Shown: in pieces, positions 11,384 to 22,487 of the stretch
How the letters are laid out: every line of letters begins with the position of its first letter
How positions within the stretch are numbered: the first letter of the stretch is position 1
Assembly: GCA_037042915.1 (NCBI GenBank)
Contig: CM073193.1
Coordinates: 8,804,001-8,868,000, forward strand
DNA from: Auricularia sp. M13
Taxonomy: Eukaryota; Basidiomycota; Agaricomycetes; Auriculariales; Auriculariaceae
DNA length: 64,000 nucleotides
Direction of reading: 5' to 3'
Program-made: the position numbers and the translations under genes
Notes under the pieces: model-generated
The model's database searches: none
Told to the model about the DNA's origin: nothing
What the model saw: only the letters and a program-made list of their open reading frames with translations

Positions 11384-12463
11384 ATGGGCGCGCAACCAAG
11401 CACTTCGTCGAACGCAGCCGTCAGCCTGAAAGGCGAAATCACAGTCGTCGCAGGCGCATCTCAGGGCATCGGCTTCGGTATCGCGCTGCGCTTCGCCCGC
11501 GCCGGCGCTGACGTGTGGATTGTTGTGCGTAATGAGCAGCGCGGTGCGTACAAGGCCAGTCTCACCTTCGAAGTTTGTCACTGAAACTCTCGTCTCGGAA
11601 GGTAAGGTCGTCGTCGAGAAGCTCAAACGCGCCGGCAGCCCCGGCGCGCGCTACTTCCTCGCCGAGCTGAGCAAGAAGGACGACATCTTGCGCGTCGCCG
11701 ACGAGATCAAAGCGGCCGCGGGTGAAGCTGGCGTCGGATACCTTATCCAGACACAAGGTCGGTACTCTCAGATGCTGCGCAGACGACCTCAGCTCATACT
11801 GCGTGTTCCCTCTCAGGCGGCCCAGCGCGCGCGAGCGACAACGTGCCTGGCATGGACCAGCACTTCGCGGTCCAAGTCTTCTCGCGCGTCCTGCTCGCAT
11901 ACGAGCTGCGGCACACCGTCACGCGCGCGTCGGTGGCCATCGCCGTCGCAGGGAAGGGCGCGAAGACGTTCGACCCAACCGACATCACGCTTGACCGCTT
12001 CAAGGCGAGTAACGCGTCCACGTACGCGAAGATGATGATCATCCGCGAACGGAATGCGACGGTGCTGGACGCTGCATGGCTGGTATGTCAGTACTCCACA
12101 TTTCGTCGACATGAATGTGACTGACACTCACCCAAGGAACTCGCGAAGGACTCGTCGCCCGGCGTCCAGTACATCCACCTCTTCCCGGGGACCGTCAAGA
12201 CGAACGTGATGGCCAACAGCGACCAGAGCAAATTCATCGTCTGGGCCGTCTGGCTCGTTGGCCTCTTCGTCGGAAGAACGATCGAGCAGTATGCAGAGAT
12301 CCCCTTCTTCCTCGCTGCAAACCCACAGGGCCGCAAGCTCGTCGAGCGCGAGGGAGGATTTTGGGATCACAAGCTCAAGAGCGTGGGTGCCGCGCCGGCT
12401 GCCAAGGACGATGCCACGCGGAAAGCTATTTGGGACTGGCTGCTCGCGCACAAGGCGCGCTGA
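11384..12463 (+). CDS. Short-chain dehydrogenase/reductase (SDR) family protein
   Basis: Four exons, 11384-11543, 11602-11757, 11817-12082 and 12137-12463, giving 302 aa with consistent phases. The N-terminal Rossmann motif AGASQGIGFGIA (TGxxxGxG type) binds NAD(P). The SDR-like segment LFPGTVKTNV lies near residue 210. In the expected active-site region I read ASTYAKMMIIRE: a tyrosine is present but lysine is at Y+2, so the canonical YxxxK is not evident. It may be a divergent or inactive oxidoreductase; the substrate is unknown. A hydrophobic stretch near residue 225 (IVWAVWLVGLFVG) may be membrane-associated. Confidence 0.85.
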
Positions 12464-12767
12464 CGAGGCGAGCATCCTTTGTGGTCGCAGACGGTCTTCA
12501 GCACTGGATTCCACATTCATTATACTAAGACGTACCTTGACATGCGCCTTATAATACACTGCCCGGTAAACCTCGCATTCTTTTGAAAGGTGGGCATCAG
12601 TCATCGAGGTATGATGGCAGCGGAAATGACTTAGCTTTTGCATCGATATGGCACGCGTCAAGCTTGGGAAATGTCAGTGACCATTCGTCGAGTCCATGTG
12701 ACGCCGAAAAACATACCTCGCTGTCTTCGGGAGATGGACCGGAAAACGTCGCGCGCAAGACAAAAGA

Positions 12768-12912
12768 AAGCAAGTAGGAGCAGATGAGATGCCGCGGATG
12801 GGAAATCGGAGGAGGTTCGACCAGATACGTCGACGAGACAAGCAAGTAGGAGCAAAGCAGATGTTGCAGAGGGGAATTTCTTGGAGGATCGACCGGATAA
12901 CCTCGACTTGGA
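12768..12912. repeat. Two imperfect 72-bp direct repeats
   Basis: Two adjacent copies begin GCAAGTAGGAGCA at 12770 and 12842, and both continue through GGA-GATCGACC/GGTTCGACC-like ends. A weaker third copy may lie just upstream (GGACCGGAAAACGTCGCGCG). They lie in the spacer between the SDR and F-box-like A genes and are not part of a recognised element. Confidence 0.7.
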
Positions 12913-13202
12913 CATGAAGCGCAGGAAAGATGTTGGTGGCAGAGACCACTGAGAAGACTTGGGAATGACCACTGGGGAGAACGCCATAGACGGGAGCACT
13001 CTAAGATGTAACTGCCAGCGTAGCGACAGGACTTTCGGAAGCAAATAAACGGGACGCGGAGAGACGAGAAACGGAGTGATGAAAGACGGAACGAGACAGG
13101 AAAGGGACGCTTGCTCCCTTGCGGAAGCGTCCATGCTGCAGATTTTTTTTTCTTTTGTTTTTGGGGTATATGCCGCTCCAGGACGTCCAAGAGAGATGGA
13201 AT

Positions 13203-14063
13203 TCATGGTTTTACGGTGCCGCAGACTTGGCGCGCTTCGCGCCAGATGTTCCTGCCTTCAAGACAGTCTCTTATAGGGTCAGCGCTGCCAGAGCCCGGAC
13301 GCGTATCCAGGCGTAGAAAAATACGTGGGTCGCGCAAAGCTGCCAGGAAGCGCTCGACCTCGCTGGCGCCAGATCCGGAGATGTCGGACGGTTCAGCTCG
13401 CACATCTACGACAATGCAGAGCACGCCCGTGTACTCGCGCACAACGCGGAGAGCGACCTCAAGAGCCACCGGAACTGCTTGAGTCTGCGCGTAGCCAAGC
13501 ACAGAGATGGCGACGTGGGTCACATGCAGCGCATCGTCTAGACACGAGCGTACCGAATCCTCCGTCGTTTCTGCAGACGGAAGGTCAGCAAGAGCTACGA
13601 CGAGACGGGAGCGGGAATATAATGCGGCGTGGTCTGATTGAAGGAAATTGCAGTGCGGGGAGACGAAGAGTTTCAGGTCGGGAAGCGGGAATGGGTGGGG
13701 AGCATGGTACGCGAGCTGCTCGATGATCGACTCGCCGCCCGCGACGTCCGTCACGCCCGTGAGGACGGCGGCGAAGAGCGCGGCGTCGAAATCGATGTAT
13801 TCGAGGGAGGGCGAGAAGTGGATGTGTCTGGCTCGGGAAAGTACGTGCCTTGACTCCTTGGCAAGGCCGCGTAAAGCGCTGTAGTTCTGTTTAGAAATAT
13901 CCATAGAGCGGTAGAGTATGGGAGCAATGTCGACGTCTGCGCTGCGGCAGACGAGTCTGAGCGCGGCGACCCAGGATTTGTCGAACAAGACGCAGTCCTC
14001 GGCCGCAGCCTTGAAGACGAGCAGCTTCAGCTCGGCGGGCAACGTTTGGGCGAGCGCGTGCAT
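13203..14063 (-). CDS. F-box-like hypothetical protein (gene A)
   Basis: A single-exon ORF of 286 aa. It opens with TLPAELKLLVFKAAAED, an F-box-like helix, then CRSADVDIAPILYRSMDIS, the pattern seen in basidiomycete F-box families. No other domain is recognised. Its C-terminal segment (FLAALRDPRIFLRLDTR...WREARQVC) resembles the end of the disrupted gene B to its right, so the two look like a diverged tandem pair. The role may be as an SCF adaptor, but the motif is degenerate. Confidence 0.72.
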   Translation of the reverse strand: MHALAQTLPAELKLLVFKAAAEDCVLFDKSWVAALRLVCRSADVDIAPILYRSMDISKQNYSALRGLAKESRHVLSRARHIHFSPSLEYIDFDAALFAAVLTGVTDVAGGESIIEQLAYHAPHPFPLPDLKLFVSPHCNFLQSDHAALYSRSRLVVALADLPSAETTEDSVRSCLDDALHVTHVAISVLGYAQTQAVPVALEVALRVVREYTGVLCIVVDVRAEPSDISGSGASEVERFLAALRDPRIFLRLDTRPGSGSADPIRDCLEGRNIWREARQVCGTVKP

Positions 14064-14763
14064 GGGTGGGGATGGAAGTGGGATGGGGGAAGGGCGTGTG
14101 GGTAGTTCGAATTATCGCTCGGGTTATTTGAGCCGACCGGCTTAGGGGCGGGCAGCCACGGGCTAACCCGCCGTCGCACCGCACCATCCGCGGTCGCTAA
14201 TTCACCTCTACGGGTGTAAATCCGCCAGTCCTATCGATTATTCATGGTGCGCTTGGCCGTCAAAGCCGTGGAGCAGTTGTGGGACCCGGTCGGACGAGAT
14301 GATGGTCGGAGAAAGAGACCGCGTTTGCATCCGAACTCCGCGTGGTCCGGAACCTGTTCTCCGCAGCCCGCGAGCTGATAGAGTAGGTGAGAGAAAGATC
14401 AATGCGTGTAAAAGCGCATCTGCAGGTGTTTGGTAGAGGTGCGCAGGTACTCTGCTCTGCGAGTTCGACAGGGGCAAGACAGGGGTAACCGGAGGCATTT
14501 GCGCTGACTTCCGCTAGCGTCAATTTCGTGGGTGGCTGCTCCTGAGTCCTCCGCAGCAGGTATTCAGGTGGAAGATGTCGTCCGAAGGTGGTGTCTAGGT
14601 GAAAGTGCCCCGAAGATGGGCTATGATGAATCCTCGGAGAGACGGCGGCGAGTTTTATGAAATGGAACAAGAGAAAGAGAGAAGGGGGATGTGACCGAAA
14701 CTGTCAGGATCGGGAGAGCTGAGAACTTCGTCCTCAGGACGACCTGTCTGGCTGGAAAAGTGA
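14064..14763. other. Intergenic region between genes A and B
   Basis: About 0.7 kb that would lie between the two tandem F-box-like genes in the undisturbed locus. A possible minus ORF at 14260-14670 has no recognisable domain and is not called. Confidence 0.5.
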
Positions 14764-14934
14764 TCAGTTAAACAACTGATCATGATGTGCGGAACTCAGT
14801 GCAGAATGTGACTTCGAAGGCGACCAAACGCAGCGCGCCTGGCACCACACGCCCTTCCCTTCTTGAAAATCTTCCCGGGTCGTTTCGACACTGAACCCGC
14901 GGATGTCCCACCAAAGGGAAACTCGGGGATCGCG
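14764..14934 (-). pseudogene. 3' fragment of F-box-like gene B, cut off by E1
   Basis: Minus-strand coding piece ending at a stop at 14764. It includes the TSD TCGCG at 14930-14934. Joined in frame to the fragment at 35380-36182 by removing E1 and one TSD copy, it continues ...LLASFRDPRVSLWWDIRG..., which aligns with ALRDPRIFLRLDTR of gene A. The piece therefore belongs to gene B and was separated from it by 20 kb of inserted DNA. The last 30 or so residues are low in similarity to gene A. Confidence 0.88.
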
Positions 14935-15318
14935 TGCAACGAGCAGGAGTGACGCTCCCAGTTGCGCCCACCAAATTGGGCTTTCCCGGTCGCGTGCACT
15001 CCGCTCCCGCATGTACTATTACTCATTCTACTGAAATTCACCCCCGACTCACTGCCCGTTCATGTGTGACTCACATAAGACTCCGTACTGACTTGGTTCC
15101 CTTCGCAGCACCTGAGTCTTTGTGACTTGACCTGACTCAGACATGACTAGTATAGTGACTCGGACTCCATGTATTTAAGCAGAAGCTGGCTCACTCTAGG
15201 AGCTCAGCTCTTTTGGAATTGGAGATATTTGGATACTCACGACCCGAGTGCATTCAAACCAGTTTTCATTAAAGCTCTTCCAGCAAGTTACCTCAGCTCT
15301 CTAAGCCAGTAACTTACA
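14935..15318 (+). repeat. E1 5' LTR (384 bp)
   Basis: Begins TGCAACGAGC and ends GTAACTTACA. A TATA-like TATTTAAG lies near 15173, so transcription would start about 30 nt further on. I found no difference by eye from the copy at 34996-35379. Confidence 0.95.
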
Positions 15319-15328
15319 TTTTTTGAGT
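15319..15328 (+). promoter_or_regulatory. Candidate primer-binding site TTTTTTGAGT (E1)
   Basis: These ten bases immediately follow the LTR. The same ten follow the 5' LTR of E2 (complement of 46251-46260). They do not start TGG as a tRNA 3'-end primer site would, and I find no complementary 11-mer near the LTR start site, so the primer is unknown. Confidence 0.5.
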
Positions 15329-15372
15329 TCTATTTCACATCTCTACTTTCACTTTACACTAACTATCATACC

Positions 15373-18300
15373 ATGGCCAGCTCCAGGTCTGATCAACCAA
15401 GAAAGCGAACCGTGGTCGGCGGAGTTCAGTTGCGTCAGGGAGAACTCACGCCGGCAGTAACCCGCAGGGGTACTTACCGGCATGAATGGAACCGGCACAA
15501 CGAGCCCGTCGTTCAGCAAAAGGAAGCAAGGGAGGAGGAGGATGCGCGAGTCGTTCCCGGAGGTTGGAATGAACCACCGCGCACAAAGGTATCCGCCTCA
15601 CCTTACCCGACGGCGTATCACACGCCTGCAGTCAACAGTCAGGCTGACCCTGGTGAGACCACCGAGGGCAAGCCTCTGTATTCGGTAAAGAAGGAGTACC
15701 GATCGTTTTTGGCTTCTTACCCGCATACCGGAGCGGAGGGTAGCAGCAACGCGCCTAAGATTCCCCGTCAGCAGGTGACGGAGGGCGCGTCAGACCCAGT
15801 TCGACCGCCTGAGACCTGGGATACGCACCCAGAGGGCGGAATGCCTGAATATGTGCCTTACCGCACCTCTCCTCACCAATCAGTTGTAGGTTCCCCTCAT
15901 GAGCCTCCGCCGCCGCCGCCGTTTGACTTCTCCCAAACAAGGCCGCAGCCTTCAAGCTCTGAACCAGGATCTCGAGTGTCGAGCTCCTCTAGAGTGCCGC
16001 ACTCACCCGGCTCGCCCGCGGGCCGCGTGTCGCACGACCATTCCCCTTTACCGGAGGCCAGCCAAACTGAGAGCAGCCTTCGGAGTACTGGTCACACGAG
16101 TTGGGCATCGTCGCGGTACGTACCCAACGAGCGTGTTTCTCCGGGACATATCTCGGAGTTGGGAACCCCGCGGCGTAGTCAAACGCTGAGCGCGTCTTTT
16201 ATATTTGGGAGACCGTCGGTATACTCGCCCTACGAGTCGCAGCGGTTTTCGGATGGCCCGATCTCCCAGTCACCCGACTCCGCTCCTACGGCAACTCGGT
16301 ATAAAGCCAGGGTTGAGACGGTGTATTCGAATGAGAGCTCCAGCATTGCCCACAGCTCTCCACGTGCGGATGAAATGCCCACGGCGCCCAGTGTCAGGAT
16401 TTCCGACTCAGTTTCCACTGACAGTGCTTATATTCGAAATCACCAGCGATTTTATGAACAATGGAGGCAGGGAATTCAATCGCAATCGAGCAGCTCTTCG
16501 GATCGGGTACCTGTAGCATCCGATGTCCACGAAGACAGGCGACAAGGGTTTTTGAATTGGGATCCGCACAGACGGAAGATGTACAATGGATGGGGACGGC
16601 CAGTAACGTCCACCAAGATTGGCCCAAGGCGCACTTTTACTCGATATTGGACGGAGCCGATAGACGACGGTCACTTGGGTGACTCGGAATCGGACAGTGC
16701 GCCGCAGCCCAGGCCACCCGAGGCACAAGTTGGACCCGACTCAGCACCAGTGCCAGGCAAAGTGAACGTCCCGGGAAATTCTCGTTCTGCGCAGACCGCA
16801 TTTACGGTCCCTCAGCTGGAAGCCGCGCCGACTGCGGGAATGGTCCACACGGTATCATTGAACCCCGGCCTGGCCAAGTACCCCTCACGCGGCCAGGATA
16901 CTCGCCCAGCCGGGCCGTCCCGTGACAAGCCCGCAGAACAGCGCGCTCCTAGTCACGTGACCGAGCCAAGTGAGGATTGGAGCATCCTCACGCTGCTACA
17001 AGTCCCTCCGGGTGGTCCAATTGAACCTAACAGGCCTGTACCCGAACGAGCGGACAGTCAGGAACCAGGTGCACCGGCAGGGGAGCAAACGCGGTCGGAC
17101 GGCGCACAAGGGAAATCTGAGCAGACCCGGCATGAAAAGACGGAGCGCAGCAAATCCAAGCCGCGTAAGCAAGCCGACAAGTCCGCAGCCAGTAAGAAGC
17201 ACAGCAAGCACCACAAACACGCGCAGAGCCCGATTCGGCGAGAGGATTTGGTGTTACCCAAGTCAGCCGACCTTCGCGGGAAGAAAGAGTCCAAGACCCG
17301 TGCAGTGTCTGTACCGCCGCCGGGGGGTCTCCTATCGCGGCGATTGGGAGGTTCGCAGCGTGCGCACAATCTCGGCGAAAGCAGTGATGAAGCATCGGGC
17401 AATGACCCAAGTAGCCCCAGTAGCTCGAGCAGCAGTTCCAGTTCTTCCAGCTCGGACGATAGCGACAGTTCATCGAGCTCGTCCAGCTCCTCAAGCCCGT
17501 CGGACGGGTCGAGCTCGTCGGAATCGTCTAGCTCGTCTGACTCGAGCGACTCGGATTCGGACAAAGGCCAAACCGGCAAATCCCGCCGTAAGAAGTCGAG
17601 CAAGAACAAAGGAAGTAATCGAAGAAAGCGCGACTTGAAGTTGCCTATGCCCACTTACGATGGCAAAGCGGACTATGATGCGTTTGAAGCCTTTGTTAGC
17701 AAGTGGGATTCATGGCAGCGGTCCAAGGACCTCACCGATCGAGAAGCTGTTGATAACCTTCGACATGCGCTCAGTGGGAATGCCAGCGTATGGTACACCA
17801 ATTACGTGGCTATGCAACTGAAGGGGTGGACCATGAAGCGGGTTTACCGCGGAATGTACGAGTTCTGTTTCCCGATGAATTTCAGAGAAGATCTACGCGA
17901 TAAGCTCATGGCTGCGACACAGAAAGGCAGGCCGATTAAAGATTACGCGAAAGATCTTGAGAACATGTCGCTCAGATACAATGATATTGACCGGAGTACG
18001 GTGAAGCGTATATTATGGGAGGGAGTGGACCCTTATATACGCTTGTACTGGATCGAAAAGGGCCTTAGCCTCGAATTCAGTGATGTTAAAACACTGATCT
18101 ATTACGCTTATCGAGTAGAGCACCGGGAACTCGAGCGTAAGCGCCAGGAACGGAAGAACACAGCTAAGAGCGCCCAGTCGCGAGGCGGTAACGTTCCCCC
18201 GTGGAAACGGAAGCGCGACCCTGACGAAGCCGCTCGAGGACAAAGAGATAGCGCCGGTCCTGCTGGCGCAGCAGTCAAGGCGGCAAGAGCTGCGGCGTCT

Positions 18301-20634
18301 CGACCTTCAGGCACCCGGAAAGCAGGTGAAGGAGGGCGAGGGATGCCTGCCGTAGGTGCGCGTCTCACCCGAAAGCAGGCTGCCGACCACATCGCCCGCA
18401 ACTTATGCTTTACCTGCCATGAGGTAGGGCATAGGTCAGACGCGTGTCCTATGAAGACGGGTAATATCAGTGCTCGCGCAGTCGCGTTCTCACCAAAAAC
18501 CGAGAGCTCGGGCAAGGGAGAATCTCGACCTAAAAAGGCGAGGGTCAAACGACAGCTGAGAGATCTCCCCTCAGCCGCCGTCAGGGTGATGTCCAGCGTA
18601 CCCACTTCCCTGCTCTCATATGTCTCGACCGCCGTATACGTTGTTGAGGCAGAGGCGCGCATGGCCGAGCTCTTCCGCCGTCAGATTCTCGACGCCGCAG
18701 TCAACTGGTACCACCCTGTCAGCGCCGGACCAGGACGCGGCAACCTCGACTCACCCAAGGACCGTTTCCTCGTCGAGACGTCCGACTCCCTCGCTTCTCC
18801 TCCAGTCGCTCCAGGCATGGTGGCCTTCTATGACATTCTCCACGGCTTGGAGCTGGAATTTCCAGTTTCAGAGTTCCGTAACGGTGCATTCAGCTTCGAG
18901 CGCACCTTCTTCCGCCACTACGGCATCAGTCTCGCTGACCGCAAGTGCCAGCTCCGAGTCGACGTGCCAGACGTCCCTTGGAGCGTCGCCCTCCGAGGAG
19001 CCTTGACCTTTGCCAACGGCACCTGGTGCTCCGCGTCCACACTGCACGACGCTATTCGGCTCGGTCTCCCGCGCGATCAGCGTTGGATCCTTCAGACAGA
19101 CGGACAGACTTACTGGGTGCGCGATCAGGCGTTTGGCACCTGCTACGAGACGACGCGTGGACAGCTCGCGCGAGGAGTCGCGCTCGCGGAGATCGTGAGA
19201 GAGCCCGAGTTCTTTGACAATCGCGGGCAGCTGGTGCGTGAAATTAGCGCGACACGCACACTGCCAGAATGCTCACCTGCAGTCAGTGCTATCCTCTCGA
19301 GAAATGCTTCGCCCTCGAGGAGGGGCAGGACTGGACCTTCCCCTTCGTCTCCGATGAGCGCGTCGAAAGTCGCCGCTTCATGTGGCGAGAGCTCGCGAAG
19401 ATTCGCCTGGAGCGTCTCCGATCGGAGCGCGTCGTCGCTGACTTCTGGTCGGGCTATAGCCACGACTCGTCGTTCGCCCGGTTCCACCACCTGGCCGACA
19501 TTGCAGACGCTACCGATGATCCTGCCGTGGTCCTCAGTCCACACTCGAGCGGCCTTTACGAACACGCACCTTCACACGCTAGTGCCGTGTCTGACGACTC
19601 CTTCGCCGATGACGAAGACGAAGACGGACCGCCGGTCAGTCTCCCGTCCCTCGAAGCTCCCGACGCCGACGCCGAGGGAGACCCGGACGATGACGAGCCC
19701 TACCGCCCCCTCCTGCGTCCGCCGCGACAATATGACGCCAGCACCCGAGCCAGCGTCGCGATGTGGAGCGAGGAGTCGGGCGGCGAGCTTGACAGCGTGT
19801 CGCTCGGGTCCGCCGGTAACCCTGGAGCTGACCCACTCGCCCGTCGCGATGAATCCGCTGAGCGTGTCGCATCCTGGGCTGCGGTCTCCGAGCGTGCAGA
19901 GGCCTTCCGCGCTGAGCGTCGTCACGAGGAGCTGCGCCGTGCGCGTCTCTTCCGCGCGCGCGCCGATCCCATCACCCATGGCCGAGTCGCCTTCGAAGAC
20001 CTCGATGAAGGCGAGAGCGAGGCCTCGGACGAAGGGTACGATGACGGAGAAGATGGGCGCGGTGAATACGAGCACGTCTGCGGCGACGACTACGAACTCG
20101 ATTTCTAGAGGAGGAATGCGAATAAAGCGCGACCAACGCCTGTTTCCGATGCCTGTATCAATCCAAGTGTTAATAGATGGGAAAATCTGCACCGCTCTAA
20201 TTGATTCAGGGTCACTGACCGACTTTATGTCTACTACGTTGGCCGATCAGCTCAAGCTCAAGTGCAAGCTCAAGGATCAGCCGCTTGACTTGCAGTTAGC
20301 GATAGTAGGATCCAGATCTAAAGTCAATGTTGAGTGTACCACTCGTTTTGAGTACCAAGGCATCAAGGAAATGCGCACCTGGGATGTAGCTAACGTCGAC
20401 ACTTATGATATTGTCCTGGGGACTCCGTTTATATGGCAACACAGTGTCCTGATTGGTCTGAACCCGACCAGAGTGTTTGTGGGGTCCAAGGAGGCCCGTG
20501 AACTCGAGGGCAAAAGTATGCTTGTATTGCGCAGTGCGGCAGCGCGATTAGCGGAAGCCAAGATTGACGATCTCCGGGCCGGCATCTTCCGGGAAGCGGA
20601 AGATCTATTTCAGGAAGCCGCAAGCACGCCCTTG
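15373..20634 (+). CDS. E1 gag - X - protease reading frame (5' part of polyprotein)
   Basis: First part of the E1 open frame, cut by E3a at 20634. The long N-terminal region (about residues 1-750) is low-complexity Pro/Ser-rich and ends in a serine run with acidic patches, then a basic patch. The gag core starts near residue 755 (DLKLPMPTYDG). A CCHC knuckle, CFTCHEVGHRSDAC, is near residue 1015. The frame stays open through accessory gene X, including its intron, and then enters the protease region with the catalytic ALIDSGS at about 20199-20220. It rejoins in frame at 24954 after removal of E3a and one CCTTG. Confidence 0.9.
18531..18538 (+). promoter_or_regulatory. TATA-like box TAAAAAGG upstream of E1 gene X
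   Basis: CCTAAAAAGGCGAG lies 58 nt before the X ATG at 18589. The matching site in E2 reads TATAAAAAGGCGA at almost the same spacing, although the surrounding DNA has diverged. The E1 version is a weaker TATA match. Confidence 0.5.
18589..20108 (+). CDS. E1 accessory gene X (two exons, function unknown)
   Basis: Exons 18589-19233 and 19287-20108, joined by a 53-nt intron (GTGCGT...GTCAG), give 488 aa. Exon 1 is in the gag-pol frame; exon 2 is in a different frame, so a spliced RNA gives X and an unspliced RNA continues toward protease. Homology to E2 X is visible at ILQTDGQTYWVRDQAFGTCYE and ALEEGQDWT, immediately either side of the splice. The C-terminal half is strongly acidic. I recognise no family. 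It is not gag, protease, RT, RNase H or integrase. A captured host gene or an element-specific regulator are both possible. Confidence 0.72.
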
Positions 20635-21490
20635 TGTTGCGGTCATCACGGCCGTCGCAAGCTCTGTCCGCTTGCCCGCGGGTTTTACGCCGCTTCGCCG
20701 AGCGTTCGGTCGCTGCTGCATACAGTCGGCGCACTGTTTACCCTCGGACGGAGACTCGGCCAGAGTTATACACCTCGGGCTGTTCAACTCGGGATATGAT
20801 CTGCACGCCGCTCTCTACCTACCTAGGGGGTGAGACGACCTCGGTGCATACCCCAATTCGGCTCGGTGGAGGCTTCTCACCTTCGGACCAATGTTCGGCA
20901 GCTCCCCCCTCGCTGTATGCGTCGGATATGGGCGTTGTGGTGCTCGGGGCAGGCTCCAGAACCCCCTTTGGACCTCGGGCGGACTCGGTGGGTCACCCTG
21001 GGCAACCTCGGAGGGTCGGAAACGCCTCTATTGGACCTCTCGTCGGTACGGTACCCCTCGGATGGATAGTAGGTCGGTTATCATCACCTGGTACAAGCTC
21101 GGCTACATCCTCGGACCCTCGGCCCGTGGCTTCAACAGCTCGGCGCTCTCCCCGTGTACTCGGGAGGTGCCCTCCTTCTCGGTCCGTGCACTCGGTGGGT
21201 GTGTGTATGTGTGGCATACCTCGGCACCTTCGCCCTGTCTCGGACCCTGTTCGACTGGAGGTGTGGTAGAGTGCTAGCACTATGGGAGACGATGGTGGAT
21301 GGACCCTTTAGCTCCGGGATCACCATGGACCGGATCAGTGGACCTTGAGGATGGGTATATAGGTTGTGGGGTGTAGATGCGTGTACCCTGGGTTTGGTCT
21401 GGTCAATTGTACCGCTTGTCCGTTCTTCCTCGTCCTTCTCTCCTCTCTTGGGCGTCGGTCTCGGCGAGTGACGAGCGCTCTGCCGTGACA
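20635..21490 (+). repeat. E3a left LTR (856 bp) with CTCGG array
   Basis: TGTTGCGG...GTGACA. The U3 part contains about 20 CTCGG pentamers. TATATA is near 21356 and the predicted start about 34 nt later. Position 21390 is G where the other copies have A at the first base of the 11-mer. Confidence 0.93.
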
Positions 21491-21492
21491 TA

Positions 21493-21503
21493 AGACCAAA
21501 CCT
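21493..21503 (+). promoter_or_regulatory. E3a self-priming primer site AGACCAAACCT
   Basis: Lies two bases after the LTR. It is the reverse complement of AGGTTTGGTCT at the predicted RNA start inside the LTR. In the E3a left LTR the first base of that 11-mer is changed to G, leaving 10 of 11 matches. Confidence 0.75.
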
Positions 21504-22487
21504 TCACTCCCTTTCGACCGACGCTCATCCCTCTTCTCCTTCCCCACACGGCCGCGGCGTCCTTTCGACTACTATCGCCCGTGTGTCACGCCGACGACCT
21601 CATCAGGCCGGCCTCGCCGTCAGCTAGCCGCTGTGCACCGGCCGAGGCCCATTGGCACCCGCATCCTTCTCCCTCGGAGTCGCCACCCACACCGAGAAGC
21701 GAGGCGTACGCTGCCAAGGCCCTATCTCCACCCCATCGGCCGCAGCGCATGACCAAGCCCTTGGCACAGCCTCTCCACACGGTCGCGTGGGATACCCCGA
21801 TCCCGCCCCGGCGACCCCTGGTGCAGCACCTCCTTCGCACCCTCTACCCCGGCGAGTAAACCGAGACACTCGCCCACGCCCAAAACCCCGCCCCGGTTGT
21901 CTGGACTTGCGCGCTCAAGCCACAGCTGTTACACCTCTCCCTCTCGCACGCCATCGGCAGATGGGGCCTCGGCCGTGATCCGGATGGACTGGATGCACGC
22001 GCCGCCACGCCCGAGATATGAATATCCTCGTCCCGAGGACGTCCACGAACCACCGGCCGCTGGCTGAACGACATGTACGACGTTTAACGATGTCCCGGGC
22101 TCGTGCCGAGGCTCCAATGACCAGTAACTTCGTTCGCTGCGCGGATCACAGTCGCCGAGGGCGATTCTCACACGCTCTTTATTTCCCTCATCATTTACTG
22201 GTCGGTGCGCAGGCGCAGCCGGACCGACAGGACACAGTACAGGACTGGAATCCAACCTCTCTCGGACCTTGGACTCGGCTGCAGGATGCTTGGGTCGGAA
22301 GATGCCACGCCAGGATGGACACGCCGAAGACTGGAACCAAACTCTCGGACCCACAGGAAGGAGTCCACTCGGTTTGGCGCTTGTCCGGACCCCCACGTCG
22401 ATCACAGGTTCAAGAAGACTATTTATATTCTATACACGCGCCCATTGCGACAAGAAAACTATATACAAGACGGCCGACCCGAAACAT

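Noticed and set aside
12597-13206. Minus ORFs at 12597-13206
   Set aside because: Low-complexity sequence over the 72-bp repeats, no domain, and two frames open at once.
20993-21490. Repeated 60-150 aa ORFs in the E3 LTRs on both strands
   Set aside because: They exist because the LTR is GC-rich and present four times. They have no domain, and the LTR role explains the conservation.
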